Source of the DNA: Pisaster brevispinus
Taxonomy: Eukaryota; Echinodermata; Asteroidea; Forcipulatida; Asteriidae
DNA length: 64,000 bases
Direction of reading: 5' to 3'
NCBI GenBank assembly: GCA_023634235.1
Contig: JAMKCF010000166.1
Coordinates: 1-64,000, forward strand
Of this stretch, positions 19,501-31,676 are shown in pieces (position 1 is the stretch's first letter; each line of letters begins with the position of its first letter). Both the position numbers and the translations under genes were made by a program. The notes under the pieces are model-generated. The model was given only the letters and a program-made list of their open reading frames with translations. It was not told the origin of the DNA and ran no database searches.

Positions 19501-22500
19501 GTGTTAAATCACTGGCCATGGGTCTGCAGTCCAGTGTTAATTTGGAGCCCTGATGTACTCTTAAACCACTGGCTATGGGTCTGCAGTCAAGTGTTCATTT
19601 GGAGCCCTGATGTACTCTTAAATCACTGGCCATGGGTCTGCAGTCCAGTGTTCATTTGGAGCCCTGATGTACTCTTAAATCACTGGCCATGGGTCTGCAG
19701 TCCAGTGTTAAATCACTGGCCATGGGTCTGCAGTCCAGTGTTAATTTGGAGCCCTGATGTACTCTTAAATCACTGGCCATGGGTCTGCAGTCCAGTGTTA
19801 AATCACTGGCCATGGGTTTGCAGTCCAGTGTTAATTTGGAGCCCTGATGTACTCTTAAACCACTGGCTATGGGTCTGCAGTCCAGTGTTCATTTGGAGCC
19901 CTGATGTACTCTTAAATCACTGGCCATGGGTCTGCAGTCCAGTGTTAAATCACTGGCCATGGGTCTGCAGTCCAGTGTTAATTTGGAGCCCTGATGTACT
20001 CTTAAACCACTGGCTATGGGTCTGCAGTCAAGTGTTCATTTGGAGCCCTGATGTACTCTTAAATCACTGGCCATGGGTCTGCAGTCCAGTGTTCATTTGG
20101 AGCCCTGATGTACTCTTAAATCACTGGCCATGGGTCTGCAGTCCAGTGTTAATTTGGAGCCCTGATGTACTCTTAAATCACTGGCCATGGGTCTGCAGTC
20201 CAGTGTTAATTTGGAGCCCTGATGTACTCTTAAATCACTGGCCATGGGTCTGTAGTCCAGTGTTCATTTGGAGCCCTGATGTACTCTTAAATCACTGGCC
20301 ATGGGCCTGCAGTCCAGTGTTAATTTGGAGCCCTGATGTACTCTTAAATCACTGGCCATGGGTCTGCAGTCCAGTGTTCATTTGGAGCCCTGATGTACTC
20401 TTAAATCACTTGCCATGGGTCTGCAGTCCAGTGTTAATTTGGAGCCCTGATGTACTCTTAAATCACTGGCCATGGGTCTGCAGTCCAGTGTTAATTTGGA
20501 GCCCTGATGTACTCTTAAATCACTGGCCATGGGTCTGCAGTCCAGTGTTAATTTGGAGCCCTGATGTACTCTTAAATCACTGGCCATGGGTCTGCAGTCC
20601 AGTGTTAATTTGGAGCCCTGATGTACTCTTAAATCACTGGCCATGGGTCTGCAGTCCAGTGTTCATTTGGAGCCCTGATGTACTCTTAAATCACTGGCCA
20701 TGGGTCTGCAGTCCAGTGTTAAATCACTTGCCATGGGTCTGCAGTCCAGTGTTAATTTGGAGCCCTGATGTACTCTTAAATCACTGGCCATAGGTCTGCA
20801 GTCCAGTGTTAATTTGGAGCCCTGATGTACTCTTAAATCACTGGCCATGGGTCTGTAGTCCAGTGTTCATTTGGAGCCCTGATGTACTCTTAAATCACTG
20901 GCCATGGGTCTGTAGTCCAGTGTTCATTTGGAGCCCTGATGTACTCTTAAATCACTGGCCATGGGTCTGCAGTCCAGTGTTAAATCACTGGCCATGGGTC
21001 TGCAGTCCAGTGTTAAATCACTGGCCATGGGTCTGCAGTCCAGTGTTAATTTGGAGCCCTGATGTACTCTTAAATCACTGGCCATAGGTCTGCAGTCCAG
21101 TGTTAATTTGGAGCCCTGATGTACTCTTAAATCACTGGCCATGGGTCTGTAGTCCAGTGTTCATTTGGAGCCCTGATGTACTCTTAAATCACTGGCCATG
21201 GGTCTGTAGTCCAGTGTTCATTTGGAGCCCTGATGTACTCTTAAATCACTGGCCATGGGTCTGTAGTCCAGTGTTAATTTGGAGCCCTGATGTACTCTTA
21301 AATCACTGGCCATGGGTCTGCAGTCCAGTGTTAATTTGGAGCCCTGATGTACTCTTAAATCACTGGCCATGGGTCTGTAGTCCAGTGTTCATTTAGAGCC
21401 CTGATGTACTCTTAAATCACTGGCCATGGGTCTGCAGTCCAGTGTTAATTTGAGCCCTGATGTACTCTTAAATCACTGGCCATGGGTCTGCAGTCCAGTG
21501 TTCATTTGGAGCCCTGATGTACTCTTAAATCACTGGCCATGGGTCTGCAGTCCAGTGTTAAATCACTGGCCATGGGTCTGCAGTCCAGTGTTAATTTGGA
21601 GCCCTGATGTACTCTTAAATCACTGGCCATAGGTCTGCAGTCCAGTGTTAATTTGGAGCCCTGATGTACTCTTAAATCACTGGCCATGGGTCTGTAGTCC
21701 AGTGTTCATTTGGAGCCCTGATGTACTCTTAAATCACTGGCCATGGGTCTGTAGTCCAGTGTTCATTTGGAGCCCTGATGTACGCTTAAATCACTGGCCA
21801 TGGGTCTGCAGTCCAGTGTTCATTTGGAGCCCTGATGTACTCTTAAATCACTGGCCATGGGTCTGCAGTCCAGTGTTCAATCACTGGCCATGGGTCTGCA
21901 GTCCAGTGTTAATTTGGAGCCCTGATGTACTCTTAAACCACTGGCTATGGGTCTGCAGTCAAGTGTTCATTTGGAGCCCTGATGTACTCTTAAATCACTG
22001 GCCATGGGTCTGCAGTCCAGTGTTAATTTGGAGCCCTGATGTACGCTTAAATCACTGGCCATGGGCCTGCAGTCCAGTGTTAATTTGGAGCCCTGATGTA
22101 CTCTTAAATCACTGGCCATGGGTCTGCAGTCCAGTGTTTATTTGGAGCCCTGATGTACTCTTAAATCACTGGCCATGGGTCTGCAGTCCATTGTTAATTT
22201 GGAGCCCTGATGTACGCTTAAATCACTGGCCATGGGTCTGCAGTCCAGTGTTCATTTGGAGCCCTGATGTACTCTTAAATCACTGGCCATGGGTCTGCAG
22301 TCCATTGTTAATTTGGAGCCCTGATGTACGCTTAAATCACTGGCCATGGGTCTGCAGTCCAGTGTTCATTTGGAGCCCTGATGTACTCTTAAATCACTTG
22401 CCATGGGTCTGCAGTCCAATGTTGATTTGGAGCCCTGATGTACTCTTAAATCACTGGCCATGGGTCTGCAGTCCAATGTTCATTTGGAGCCCTGATGTAC

Positions 22501-23962
22501 TCTTAAATCACTGGCCTTGGGTCTGCAGTCCAGTGTTAAATCACTGGCCATGGGTCTGCAGTCCAGTGTTAATTTGGAGCCCTGATGTACTCTTAAATCA
22601 CTGGCCATGGGTCTGCAGTCCAGTGTTAATTTGGAGCCCTGATGTACGCTTAAATCACTGGCCATGGGTCTGCAGTCCAGTGTTAATTTGGAGCCCTGAT
22701 GTACTCTTAAATCACTGGCCATGGGTCTGCAGTCCAGTGTCCATTTGGAGCCCTGATGTACTCTTAAATCACTGGCCATGGGTCTGCAGTCCAGTGTCCA
22801 TTTGGAGCCCTGATGTACTCTTAAATCACTGGCCATGGGTCTGCAGTCCAGTGTTAATTTGGAGCCCTGATGTACTCTTAAATCACTGGCCATGGGTCTG
22901 CAGTCCAGTGTTAATTTGGAGCCCTGATGTACGCTTAAATCACTGGCCATGGGTCTGCAGTCCAGTGTTAATTTGGAGCCCTGATGTACTCTTAAATCAC
23001 TGGCCATGGGTCTGCAGTCCAGTGTTAATTTGGAGCCCTGATGTACTCTTAAATCACTGGCCATGGGTCTGCAGTCCAGTGTTAATTTGGAGCCCTGATG
23101 TACTCTTAAATCACTGGCCATGGGTCTGCAGTCAAGTGTTCATTTGGAGCCCTGATGTACTCATAAATCACTGGCCATGGGTCTGCAGTCCAGTGTTAAT
23201 TTGGAGCCCTGATGTACTCTTAAATCACTGGCCATGGGTCTGCAGTCCAGTGTTAATTTGGAGCCCTGATGTACTCTTAAATCACTGGCCATGGGTCTGC
23301 CGTCAAGTGTTCATTTGGAGCCCTGATGTACTCATAAATCACTGGCCATGGGTCTGCAGTCCAGTGTTCATTTGGAGCCCTGATGTACTCTTAAATCACT
23401 GGCCATGGGTCTGCAGTCTAGTGTTAATTTGGAGCCCTGATGTACTCTTAAATCACTGGCCATGGGTCTGCAGTCCAGTGTTAATTTGGAGCCCTGATGT
23501 ACTCTTAAATCACTGGCCATGGGTCTGCAGTCAAGTGTTCATTTGGAGCCCTGATGTACTCATAAATCACTGGCCATGGGTCTGCAGTCCAGTGTTCATT
23601 TGGAGCCCTGATGTACTCTTAAATCACTGGCCATGGGTCTGCAGTCCAGTGTTCATTTGGAGCCTTGATGTACTCTTAAATCACTGGCCATGGGTCTGCA
23701 GTCCAGTGTTAATTTGGAGCCCTGATGTACTCTTAAATCACTGGCCATGGGTCTGCAGTCAAGTGTTCATTTGGAGCCCTGATGTACTCATAAATCACTG
23801 GCCATGGGTCTGCAGTCCAGTGTTCATTTGGAGCCCTGATGTACTCTTAAATCACTGGCCATGGGTCTGCAGTCCAGTGTTAATTTGGAGCCCTGATGTA
23901 CTCTTAAATCACTGGCCTTGGGTCTGCAGTCCAGTGTTCATTTGGAGCCCTGATGTGTTCTT
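16518..23962. repeat. 57-bp / 33-bp minisatellite, about 7.4 kb
   Basis: The main unit of 57 bases runs from CAGTCCAGTG to GGCCATGGGTCTG. About 19 shorter 33-base units lack the 24 bases between two TTAA phrases, consistent with deletion between short direct repeats. Altogether there are roughly 120 long and 19 short units. Because 57 and 33 are multiples of three, long frames stay open on the plus strand (a 19-residue period rich in W, V, L and S) and on the minus strand. In-frame TAG variants (GGCCATAGG) recur at about 17830, 18466, 20791, 21085 and 21630, and a one-base deletion shifts the frame near 21450. I therefore treat it as non-coding. Each long unit carries CACTGG and CCAGTG 15 bases apart, and each short unit has CCAGTG-6-CACTGG, so the array can form hairpins. 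Confidence 0.95.
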
Positions 23963-25055
23963 AGAAAGCACAGTGCTGACTATTGTGCCATAAAAGTCCA
24001 TGAAGCCATTAGACATATGCATTGAACTTTAACTTTATCTCCTTTGATTTAGGTCCAATTTTATCTTTAGTCCAGAAGAAAGGTTGATTGAATATACACA
24101 GAGACAGGAACTGGCACTTTGAATTCTTACAGTGTTGACATCATGAAAAATACACCCTTTTCCTGATCTACCACTAAATGCCCTTTTTTTTCTTCCCCCC
24201 TCTTTTTTGATTTTTAATTTTTTCTTGAGCATAAATTCCCATTGAAGTTGGGGTCATGGATGAAATAATTGCTGAACTTTCCTTTTTACTAAAGGTCAGC
24301 AATAAGTATTTCTAGCCACCAATTCCTCAAGAGGAATGTAATAAATCAGTAACCTATAAAGGCCAAACATCCATCAAAAAAGATCCTTGGAAAGAGGCAG
24401 TCGTATATCATTTTTATAGTTACATAAATACAAGAGAAAGGAAATTAAAGTTTGTGCTTTTTTGTTTTCTTTGTTTTGAAGCAGCTCTTTAAGTAAGGAT
24501 TCAACCTTGTTCCCAGGGATGATCGATCTCACTGCGCTATTGTTCCCCAGCATGCCTTGCTCGACTATAACCCCATTGGAATTGGTTCATTGTGCTAGAA
24601 TCTAGCACATTTGAAATAGACCTGAGGCAGATTAATTCTACGCGTGCACTCAAGTATTGTAACCTTTAAAAGAGGATTCATGTCAAAAGGCAACTGGTCC
24701 TCTGTCATTCTTTTTTTATTTTGTGATATGTTTAACTGTATGCAGTTTAGGGTGACCATGCAAGAAAATGATTCATTTAAAATAGAATTGCGGCAAAATA
24801 CTCACATTTGTACGCGTATGTATTAAGCGTCCTACAAAGCCCCATACAAGCACTCAATATTTATTAAAAAGCGTGCATGCAAAGTAGTCACTTTTGAGAG
24901 CCAGTCAGTACTGTTTTTCTGTACATCCCTACCAGGGGTTAGTGATGAGAGGTATCGATACGGCGTGCTGCCCATGGTAGCGAGGCTGGTTAGGATCCTA
25001 CTCAAATGCCGATTGTGATTCATCCCTAGTTGTATGTTTTCTTGTTTTTGTACAG
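23963..25055. other. AT-rich stretch after the minisatellite
   Basis: A long pyrimidine tract (24187-24230) and mixed AT-rich sequence are present. No exon is well supported until 25056. Confidence 0.4.
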
Positions 25056-25187
25056 GATCTTTGTGGAAGACACATTGAATTTCTCCTTCTGTGAGGAGAC
25101 CAATGACTAGAGATTCTTAGTAGACTACCGAGGGGCAAGCACAGCAGCTACTGGGCCTTGTGTGCTGCAATCACTAAGGCCCTGGAT
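25056..25187 (+). pseudogene. exon-like segment with a frame break
   Basis: The sequence before it (CTTGTTTTTGTACAG) is a good 3' splice site, and GAT followed by GTAAGT is a strong 5' splice site. The first part is open in one frame (IFVEDTLNFSFCEETND, then TAG). The second part is open and protein-like in another frame (EILSRLPRGKHSSYWAL and on to KALD). A shift of two bases near 25108 would join them. The gene is not recognised. It may be a decayed exon, a sequence error or a non-coding exon. Confidence 0.35.
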
Positions 25188-25457
25188 GTAAGTATGTGTT
25201 GCTGAAGTATTTAGGATCAAACATTTACTTTAGAAACATAGGACACTTTTCTTATCTGTAGCTTTTGTCCCTTAATGATTGATTCTTGATTTGCATTTTT
25301 TTAAAGCACTCACTGTGCATGTTTATTGTGCAAGATCTCAAGACTTGGTCCCGGTCTCAAGACCTTATTTTGGTCTTAGTCTCAGTCTCTCTCGATTGAA
25401 GACTTGGTCTCTAAAGGGGAGGTCTCCCCATCAGGAGGGCTGGTTTGGATCTTGATC

Positions 25458-25660
25458 TTAAAGGGGCTGTGATGTCATTCTCAAAGCAGGCCTGTGGCTG
25501 TACATGGAATTATGAACTCTCACCCAGTAACTGGATGTGTGCGCCCTCCTTCTGTATCAACTCTATGGATTGCAAGCATGCAGTAACCAGGTGAGGTTTT
25601 ATTATAATTCCATGTACAGCCACAGGCCTGCTTTGATCATGATGACAAAGCCCCCTTTAA
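25458..25660. mobile_element. palindromic MITE, AAGGGGCTG family, copy 1
   Basis: The left arm TTAAAGGGGCTGTGATGTCA and the phrase GCAGGCCTGTGGCTGTACAT reappear in reverse complement at the right end (to CCCCCTTTAA at 25660). The arms are about 75 bases long, and the middle is short and non-coding. A second copy at 29523-29718 has the same ends. This is a non-autonomous DNA-transposon structure of unrecognised superfamily; the TTAA at the ends could be target sequence. Confidence 0.75.
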
Positions 25661-26532
25661 ATGATTTGGTCTCAGTTGCTGACTTTCAGGTTTCACAATA
25701 GCTCGGCCCACTGTTCTTGTTCAAATCTGATGGCAAGTCACGAATTGGAGGAAAACATCCACAAGACTGCATTGCTTGTAGCTAAAATCTTTTACTGCAC
25801 CAGACATTTTTTCCTCAGACCATGATCAAAACAATGAGAAATAAGTTTCAAAAGCAAATTTATCTCATTTTTAAATTGGGTTATTATCCATCGATACTCA
25901 ACAAATTGCAAGATAATTGTCAGACCCAAAGTCAACATGAACAACATTTGTCTTTTCTTTTTAAAGGTACTATAAAACAGTGGTGCATTATTCTTCAATT
26001 AAAAAACAAAAGGCTGCTGGTCTTGTTTAGTAATGAATTATGAGCCCTGCCTACTCGCTTTTTGGTTCTTGATGTAGTGGTGCATGATGGGACACATGTG
26101 TACTACTGATAAGCACAATGCACACTATCACAGCGCACGCACATGGTGTGATAATGTAACTTAAAACTTGTTTGTTTAAAACCAAAGTCGCAAGAAGAAT
26201 AAAACTTTCCAAGAAATTATAACTGTTCCAATAGATTCCTATATTCAGCACAAGTCACAAGAATGACAAAAATTGCTTGCAATGGATTTAGACAACACAA
26301 CTATATTTTTAATGATAGAGAAGGACTCTTTCCAAAACAGGAAGCTGTGACTGATGATTGCTAGGTCAGGAGAGAGGGTTTAATGAGCATGAAGGGCAGT
26401 CCATCCCAGCGCCTTGGGTTCAGGCGCTGGAACTGAGTGAAACTAACACAATGGGACTGGATTGATTTAATATGTTTAATTTATAAAGTTCATGTACACC
26501 CAAATAGTCAAAACACGTTTTCTTTCAAACAG

Positions 26533-26683
26533 GAAGACATCCCAATCACCTCAGCCTCTTACTTCTCCTGTATCACCATGAAGCAACTACAACCACATCT
26601 TCCACTCATCAACAGACGCTGATATCCCACTGTTAGATAAGAGAGTACAGCATCTTCATCAGGCAGGCAAAATGCTACTGGAG
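26533..26683 (+). pseudogene. exon-like segment with an in-frame stop
   Basis: TTTTCTTTCAAACAG precedes it and GAG followed by GTAAGT ends it, both good splice consensus. In the frame offset by one base the sequence reads as a serine/proline-rich stretch. It then has TGA, then a protein-like run ending DKRVQHLHQAGKMLLE. The other two frames also contain stops. The gene is not recognised. Together with 25056-25187 it may belong to a decayed plus-strand gene. Confidence 0.35.
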
Positions 26684-27592
26684 GTAAGTCATGTGAAGTA
26701 AATCACCCAAAAGTCTTTTTCTCATCAACAGGTTGAAAGGAACAGTTTCATTCATTTTTCTAAATCAATGAGAAGCATCGTTGGAACAGAATATTTGTTT
26801 CCAGTTTTTTAAATGTCCTACTATTTGTGCAGTCTCCAATCCAACTGGCTCTTCCAACGACATTTCAAAGAATTTCAACTATTTTGAAAAAACATAAACC
26901 ACTAAAGCTTCCTGACTGCTGTTTGATGAGAGCACAACCAGCAGCAACATATCTCATGAGAAGTCTAGCTGCAAGCTGTAATCTCATTCAACAACCATTG
27001 GAAAGCTTTTTCAAACACAGCTCAGTGTTGTCACATTCATGGTTTGTGTTTGAGATCAAAATAAATGACCGTTAATTTGGCAAATGGTGAGTAAGATGAC
27101 TGACTAGTCATGACAGTTTTGGATAACTTGAAGACTTTCGTAAACACATCCAGAGTGTTGAAAATGCTGCATAGATAGGACTGCCTCACCACAAGAGAAT
27201 TTGTGAAGCTCACACCACAGGGCGAATTTAACTATGAATCAGTGTTAAATAGGTAGTAGTTTAGTTTGGTAGGGGTTACGGGAGGGGAGTGTTGGGGGGG
27301 GGGGTCATAGGCAATTGTTGTGTTTTTTTTGGGGGGGGGTTGTCAATGCTTCTTTTTAATCTTCACTGCAGTTCTGAACAAAATTTGAGGTCAGATACAG
27401 TATTGTTGATGATAAAACAGTAAGTCTCCAAACATGTATCAGAACAAATAATGTTTGTTGTTTAAAAGGAAACTTTAGGGTCACTCAGGTGACTGGAAGT
27501 AAAGTATTAAGCTAGTCCATGAGGTCTTGCTTAAAAACAGATAAAATATAACGTGGCCATGGAAAAAAAGGTTAACTTGGGATATACTTTTT

Positions 27593-27850
27593 GTTGAATG
27601 TGCACCAAAGCTATGGAATGATCTCCCCTATCAACTCTGTACTCTTGACTCTGTACTGTTCTTCAAAAGTCAGCTTAAGACTCATCTCTTGGAATCTGCT
27701 CACATTTAGTCCATTGCTCTTGTCATCTCCACATGAAATTCTGTAAACCTGTCTGTCTTCAATTTTTCCTTCACCTTGCTAAGCGCCTTGGAATAGGCAA
27801 CTTGAATGATGGTGCTCTATGAATGCCTGACGATTGATTGATTGATTGCC
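27593..27850 (+). mobile_element. 5'-truncated LINE end (non-LTR retrotransposon)
   Basis: The frame at 27593-27709 reads APKLWNDLPYQL, then FFKSQLKTHLLES and a stop. This is the characteristic carboxy end of reverse transcriptases of CR1/L2-like and related LINEs, which show APxLWNSLP followed by FKxxLKTHLF. A short 3' tail with GCGCCTTGGAA and GGTGCTCTATGAATGCC follows and ends in ATTGATTGATTGATTG, a typical short simple-repeat terminus. Everything upstream is missing, as in most dead-on-arrival copies. Confidence 0.8.
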
Positions 27851-28104
27851 ATTTGTTTTCTTCTTTCATTTTATGTCTGCTCCTCTCAGTTTATGTTCTG
27901 CTCTACTGAGGGATGTTGATGCCTGCCTCATGCAACATTTTCCTTCAATCTTATCATAGTGTTGGATGTCCCTTTTTGGTAGGATATACATTCCCCTCAG
28001 TCCTGAGCACTACCTACTCCTAGAGGACACTGTCCATCCAATGTCCCTCTATTGATTTATTCAGTTTGGGTTTTGACAAACTCTTTTTGGCATCCTCTGT
28101 AGCC

Positions 28105-28189
28105 ATTGTGTACCACTTCATCCTTCCCTCTTCATCCTCTCATATATTATATGAGAGGATGAAGAGGGAAGGATGAAGTGGTACACAAT
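28105..28189. repeat. perfect palindrome, 42-base arms, 1-base centre
   Basis: The left arm 28105-28146 is the exact reverse complement of 28148-28189. It starts ATTGTGTACCACTTCATCC and is centred on T28147. No interruption is seen. Nothing in either flank looks like a transposon. It could extrude as a cruciform, arise by template switching, or be a fold-back assembly artefact. Confidence 0.9.
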
Positions 28190-29522
28190 TGTTATCCTTT
28201 GTGTGTTTAATCCCCTTATCCCCTGAGAGAAAAACAAAGTGTTTCTTTTGTCTTTAATGTGTTGGGATGCAAAACTCTATGTGCATCTTCTTCACATTGT
28301 TACATCTTGGAACTTTGCAAATGGTTAATCTTCTATCTTAGACAGCTGTTGTCCTCAAATATTTCATCTTTACTCTTTTGGAGGATTGCTTTAATTCTTT
28401 CTACCTTACAATGTCAGTCTATTTCTTTAGTTGCAGTCTGCTGTCAATTTGAGCTTTCCTCTCTCCTGTAATTATCTCACCTTGAGAGGTTCTTTATTTC
28501 TTTCATTGATGAAGATATTTCTAATTTGAAAATTTGTTGAATGACAATTAGAAAAGTGTTAGACAATCATGCAAAAGATCTAACAAAAGCCTACAAAAGA
28601 ATATGGTTGTTCAATTGATTAAGCCTTGTGCATCTTTTCCATTCTCCCACATATGGGATTATTTCAACTATTCTACTTCTACCTCCTCAGCATTTTAATC
28701 ATTCAACTGAAAACATTTCTAAGAGAAACCTTGGCACAATTTCCTGGTGCTGCTTACCAGAGAATTATGCGCTTACAGCGCCCCATAAAGCGCATACTTC
28801 TATGGGCCTTGGCTGGGCATAAGCACAGGCTTCCACAGTAGGAAGTGACAGGCAATTGAGCCATGATCACAAGTTCCTGTAGTCAGGTGATTATTCAGTC
28901 TTCTATTGAGTCTTATGATGTTATGAATGAAATTGTAACATAGGAAACCAAACTAAGGGCCAATTTTTGGCAAAATCGTGATACGCTGGATTAAAGCATC
29001 AAATTGTGTACAGTTATTCTATAGGTCCCATAGAATCATTCTAGAGGGGGTAACCTAGGTCAAGGTCAGGCTGAGGTCAAACGTCATGTGGTATTATTAC
29101 TGCCTATCATTTTTCACCAATAGAGGGCCGCTTCCACGTATCATTAAACTTATAACAAATGACCAAGCAGCTTCTATTTCAGACACTCAGGCAGAGCTAT
29201 GTGGAAAAAGTTGATCCCTTTAATTAGTTTACTGACCTGGAGATGACAGACCAGGCACCCTCCTCTAATATGCTTCTTTGGGACTCCTAAAACAAGTGTG
29301 CAAATTTTGGTGCTTTAATCCGGCATGTCACAATTTTTTCTTTAAGCCACCAGACTACCATGTTCCAAAACCATTACAACTAAATACATCAGTGGTCAGT
29401 TGTAAATTATATTTTGCAAAATCTCTGTTTAGGGTATGTATGTAGTTGTGTCTTTTTGGCCAAGAGTTGTAATGGATTTTGATGAAACTTTAAGAGCTTG
29501 GTTGGATAAGTTAAACCTCTTT
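28190..29522. other. non-coding stretch
   Basis: Several short open frames (28259-28841) carry hydrophobic, low-information translations and no domain. A GCGCCCCATAAAGCGC quasi-palindrome lies near 28779-28794. Nothing else is supported. Confidence 0.4.
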
Positions 29523-29718
29523 TTAAAGGGGCTGTGTCATCATGATCAATGCAGGCCTGTGACTGTACATGGAATTATGAACTCACACCCAGTTACTGCA
29601 CACATGCGCCTTACCTCTGTATCATATCTATGGAGAGTGTGTGTGCAGTAACTGGGTGAGAGTTTATCAATGATGTACAACCACTGCCTGCTTAGATCAT
29701 GACGATGCAGCCCCTTTA
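29523..29718. mobile_element. palindromic MITE, AAGGGGCTG family, copy 2
   Basis: This has the same terminal sequence as 25458-25660 (TTAAAGGGGCTGTGTCATCA at left, GCAGCCCCTTTA at right) and the same inner phrase ACTGTACATGGAATTATGAAC. The arms are more diverged on the right. Two copies 4 kb apart confirm a family. Confidence 0.75.
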
Positions 29719-29726
29719 CTGATAAA

Positions 29727-29918
29727 GTGAATAATTCATTTTATCGCATAAACGATAAAATACATTATTCGCCGCAGAAGACCCCCGCAGTGTACCAGGC
29801 CGTGCTGCAATACACGGTGCTGACAGTTTGGTTATTGGCGTCCTCTGCTGCATGGTTGTTGGGCAATAATTTTGTTAGGCTTGCCTTGGTGACGTTCCTT
29901 GTAGTGGTTTGGACGTAA
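29727..29918 (+). other. 63-codon open frame, possible exon, unrecognised
   Basis: The sequence is GC-richer than its flanks and the second half of the frame is strongly hydrophobic, with two possible membrane helices. It ends at TAA right beside a GTAAGC that could be a 5' splice site. There is no family match that I recognise. It starts next to the palindrome TTTATCG-6-CGATAAA at 29738-29757. It could equally be chance. Confidence 0.2.
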
Positions 29919-30417
29919 GCCATAAAGGTAACCTAACTTTCCCGGGGTAGCAAGGCTGACCTTTATGCAAAGTGTGTGTGGTCAAATGGACCTTTATTTT
30001 AGATTGCGTAACAAAAGCATGGTACTTCTGAGTAGCGGGAAAGCTAATCACTTCGGCTCAGCTTTCACTGAGAGTAACATTTACTTCGACACCCGCCACC
30101 ATCCCCATTTCGGCCTCCCATTTCAGGGGGGGGGGGTCCTCTGCCTAGTGTGGGGACAAATACTTGGGGTGAAAGGGGGTGGTTAATTTTATATTCAATT
30201 TTCGAAGGCAATATTTTCTAAGGAAGTGGACTGCCACTGCTTTGGGTCAAACAAATTAATGGGGGTTTGTCTGAAATGTTAACGTTGTAATGTTTATTTG
30301 GTAACACTAGCACCCTCTTGTTCAGGTGGGGCTAGTTCATGTAATCCAACCGCATGTGCCAGCGGTGGAATCACTTTAAACATTGTATGATTATGTTTTT
30401 ATAGCATTGATTTTAGA

Positions 30418-30710
30418 AACACTGCTGTTAGTGTTTTAGAGGGGCGAGCAAGCTGCCACCTCTGTTATCGACAATAAGTCTGGTAGGTTTTATCTCATTA
30501 TTTTAAAACACTGTTGTTTAATTAGTGTTATATATAGAGGCTGGGCAAGCTGCCCCCTCATTGTATCTATGGCAAGCTGCCAAGTACACTGCTGTTTAGT
30601 TAGTGTTATATATAGAGGCTGGGCAAGCTGCCCCCTCATTTTATCTATGGCAAGCTGCCAAGTAATCCGGGCCCGGTACATTTTGATGGGCAAGCTGCCC
30701 TTGGGCATTT
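30418..30710. repeat. 78-bp tandem repeat, about 3 copies
   Basis: Two near-identical copies start at about 30509 and 30587, each with GTGTTATATATAGAGGCTGG, GCAAGCTGCCCCCTCATT and TCTATGGCAAGCTGCCAAGTA. A diverged copy lies at 30418-30480 and a partial one near 30690. The phrase GGCAAGCTGCC is itself near-palindromic. Confidence 0.8.
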
Positions 30711-31504
30711 GCCCTTCATTAAGTCATGATTATGTCATGAGTTTAATAAGTATTGCATTTTATTGTATTCTCGTACATGTTTACCAAACTGGTAATTGAC
30801 CAGATCTTGTTGGTAATAAAAGCAGTTGAAGCTGCGCCAAAAGTCAAGTAATGTTTTGTTATTGTATTATTTTGGGGTGTCGTCTGAGAATAACAGAGGG
30901 TTGTTTCCGTAATTTTCTGAATATTAGCCGCGGCTTATGAATTAGATTTTACGCCGGCAACAAGCTCTGTGGCTCGTAATATGGGCAGCTTCTACATTAG
31001 TTCTTAAACCATTTTGGCTAAAATCATAGCAGCAAATTAGTCTGATTGGTATCTGGGTTGGATTTTACAAAAAGGCTTAGAATTGTCTTAAGATGTGCAT
31101 CAATCTTAATCGCCAAGAACAGTGTGATGTCATTATACAAATTATAATGGCAATATTAACAACTAATCTGAAAATGAATATGAGTGCTTTGTGAAATCGA
31201 GCCCTGGTCTGGTACCAACATTTACAAAAATTAATTTCCGAAATAGAAAACAAATAAACGTGTTTTGTGCATTCGATAATACAACTGGGTGCTGGCTTAT
31301 ACGCAGGCATCTTAAATAAAAAATTTAAAAATCTGATGCTGTGTCTAATATCTGGGTGACTAATATTCAGAAATTTACATTAACTTCCATCATGGCTATT
31401 TATCTTCCCTGATAATTGACATTGTCAAACTATAAAGTTAAACTATAACCATAAAGCAATGATCAGACATCCAGGTTATGTTTTGTATATTTGTTGAGGA
31501 TTTT

Positions 31505-31676
31505 CAGGCCTGGAATTTCACCTTTGAGGCGGCAAGACCATTTTCATTTTTCAAAGGGCATTTCCCTTAAGTAGAAAATCTAAAAGTCTATGTAAAACTT
31601 CTGAAGGGACACCAAGGCCAAGACCAGGGGCAACAGAGGCCATGGTCTACGTGGCCTCCGTGTAATTCCAGGCCTG
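31505..31676. mobile_element. MITE, CAGGCCTG family, copy 1
   Basis: The ends are CAGGCCTGGAATTTCACC at left and, in reverse complement, CAGGCCTGGAATTACACGG at right. The interior has no coding potential. It shares its plan and inner phrases (GACACCAAGGCCAAGACCAG) with 34689-34856. Confidence 0.75.

Noticed and set aside
16486..23993. Long plus- and minus-strand frames in the 57-base array (448, 770 and 782 codons and others)
   Set aside because: Frames stay open because 57 and 33 are multiples of three. Stop codons and a one-base deletion occur inside the array, and both strands are equally open.
29727..29918. Small two-helix membrane protein
   Set aside because: Short, single-copy, without a recognised family or Kozak support. 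Kept only as a low-confidence possible exon.
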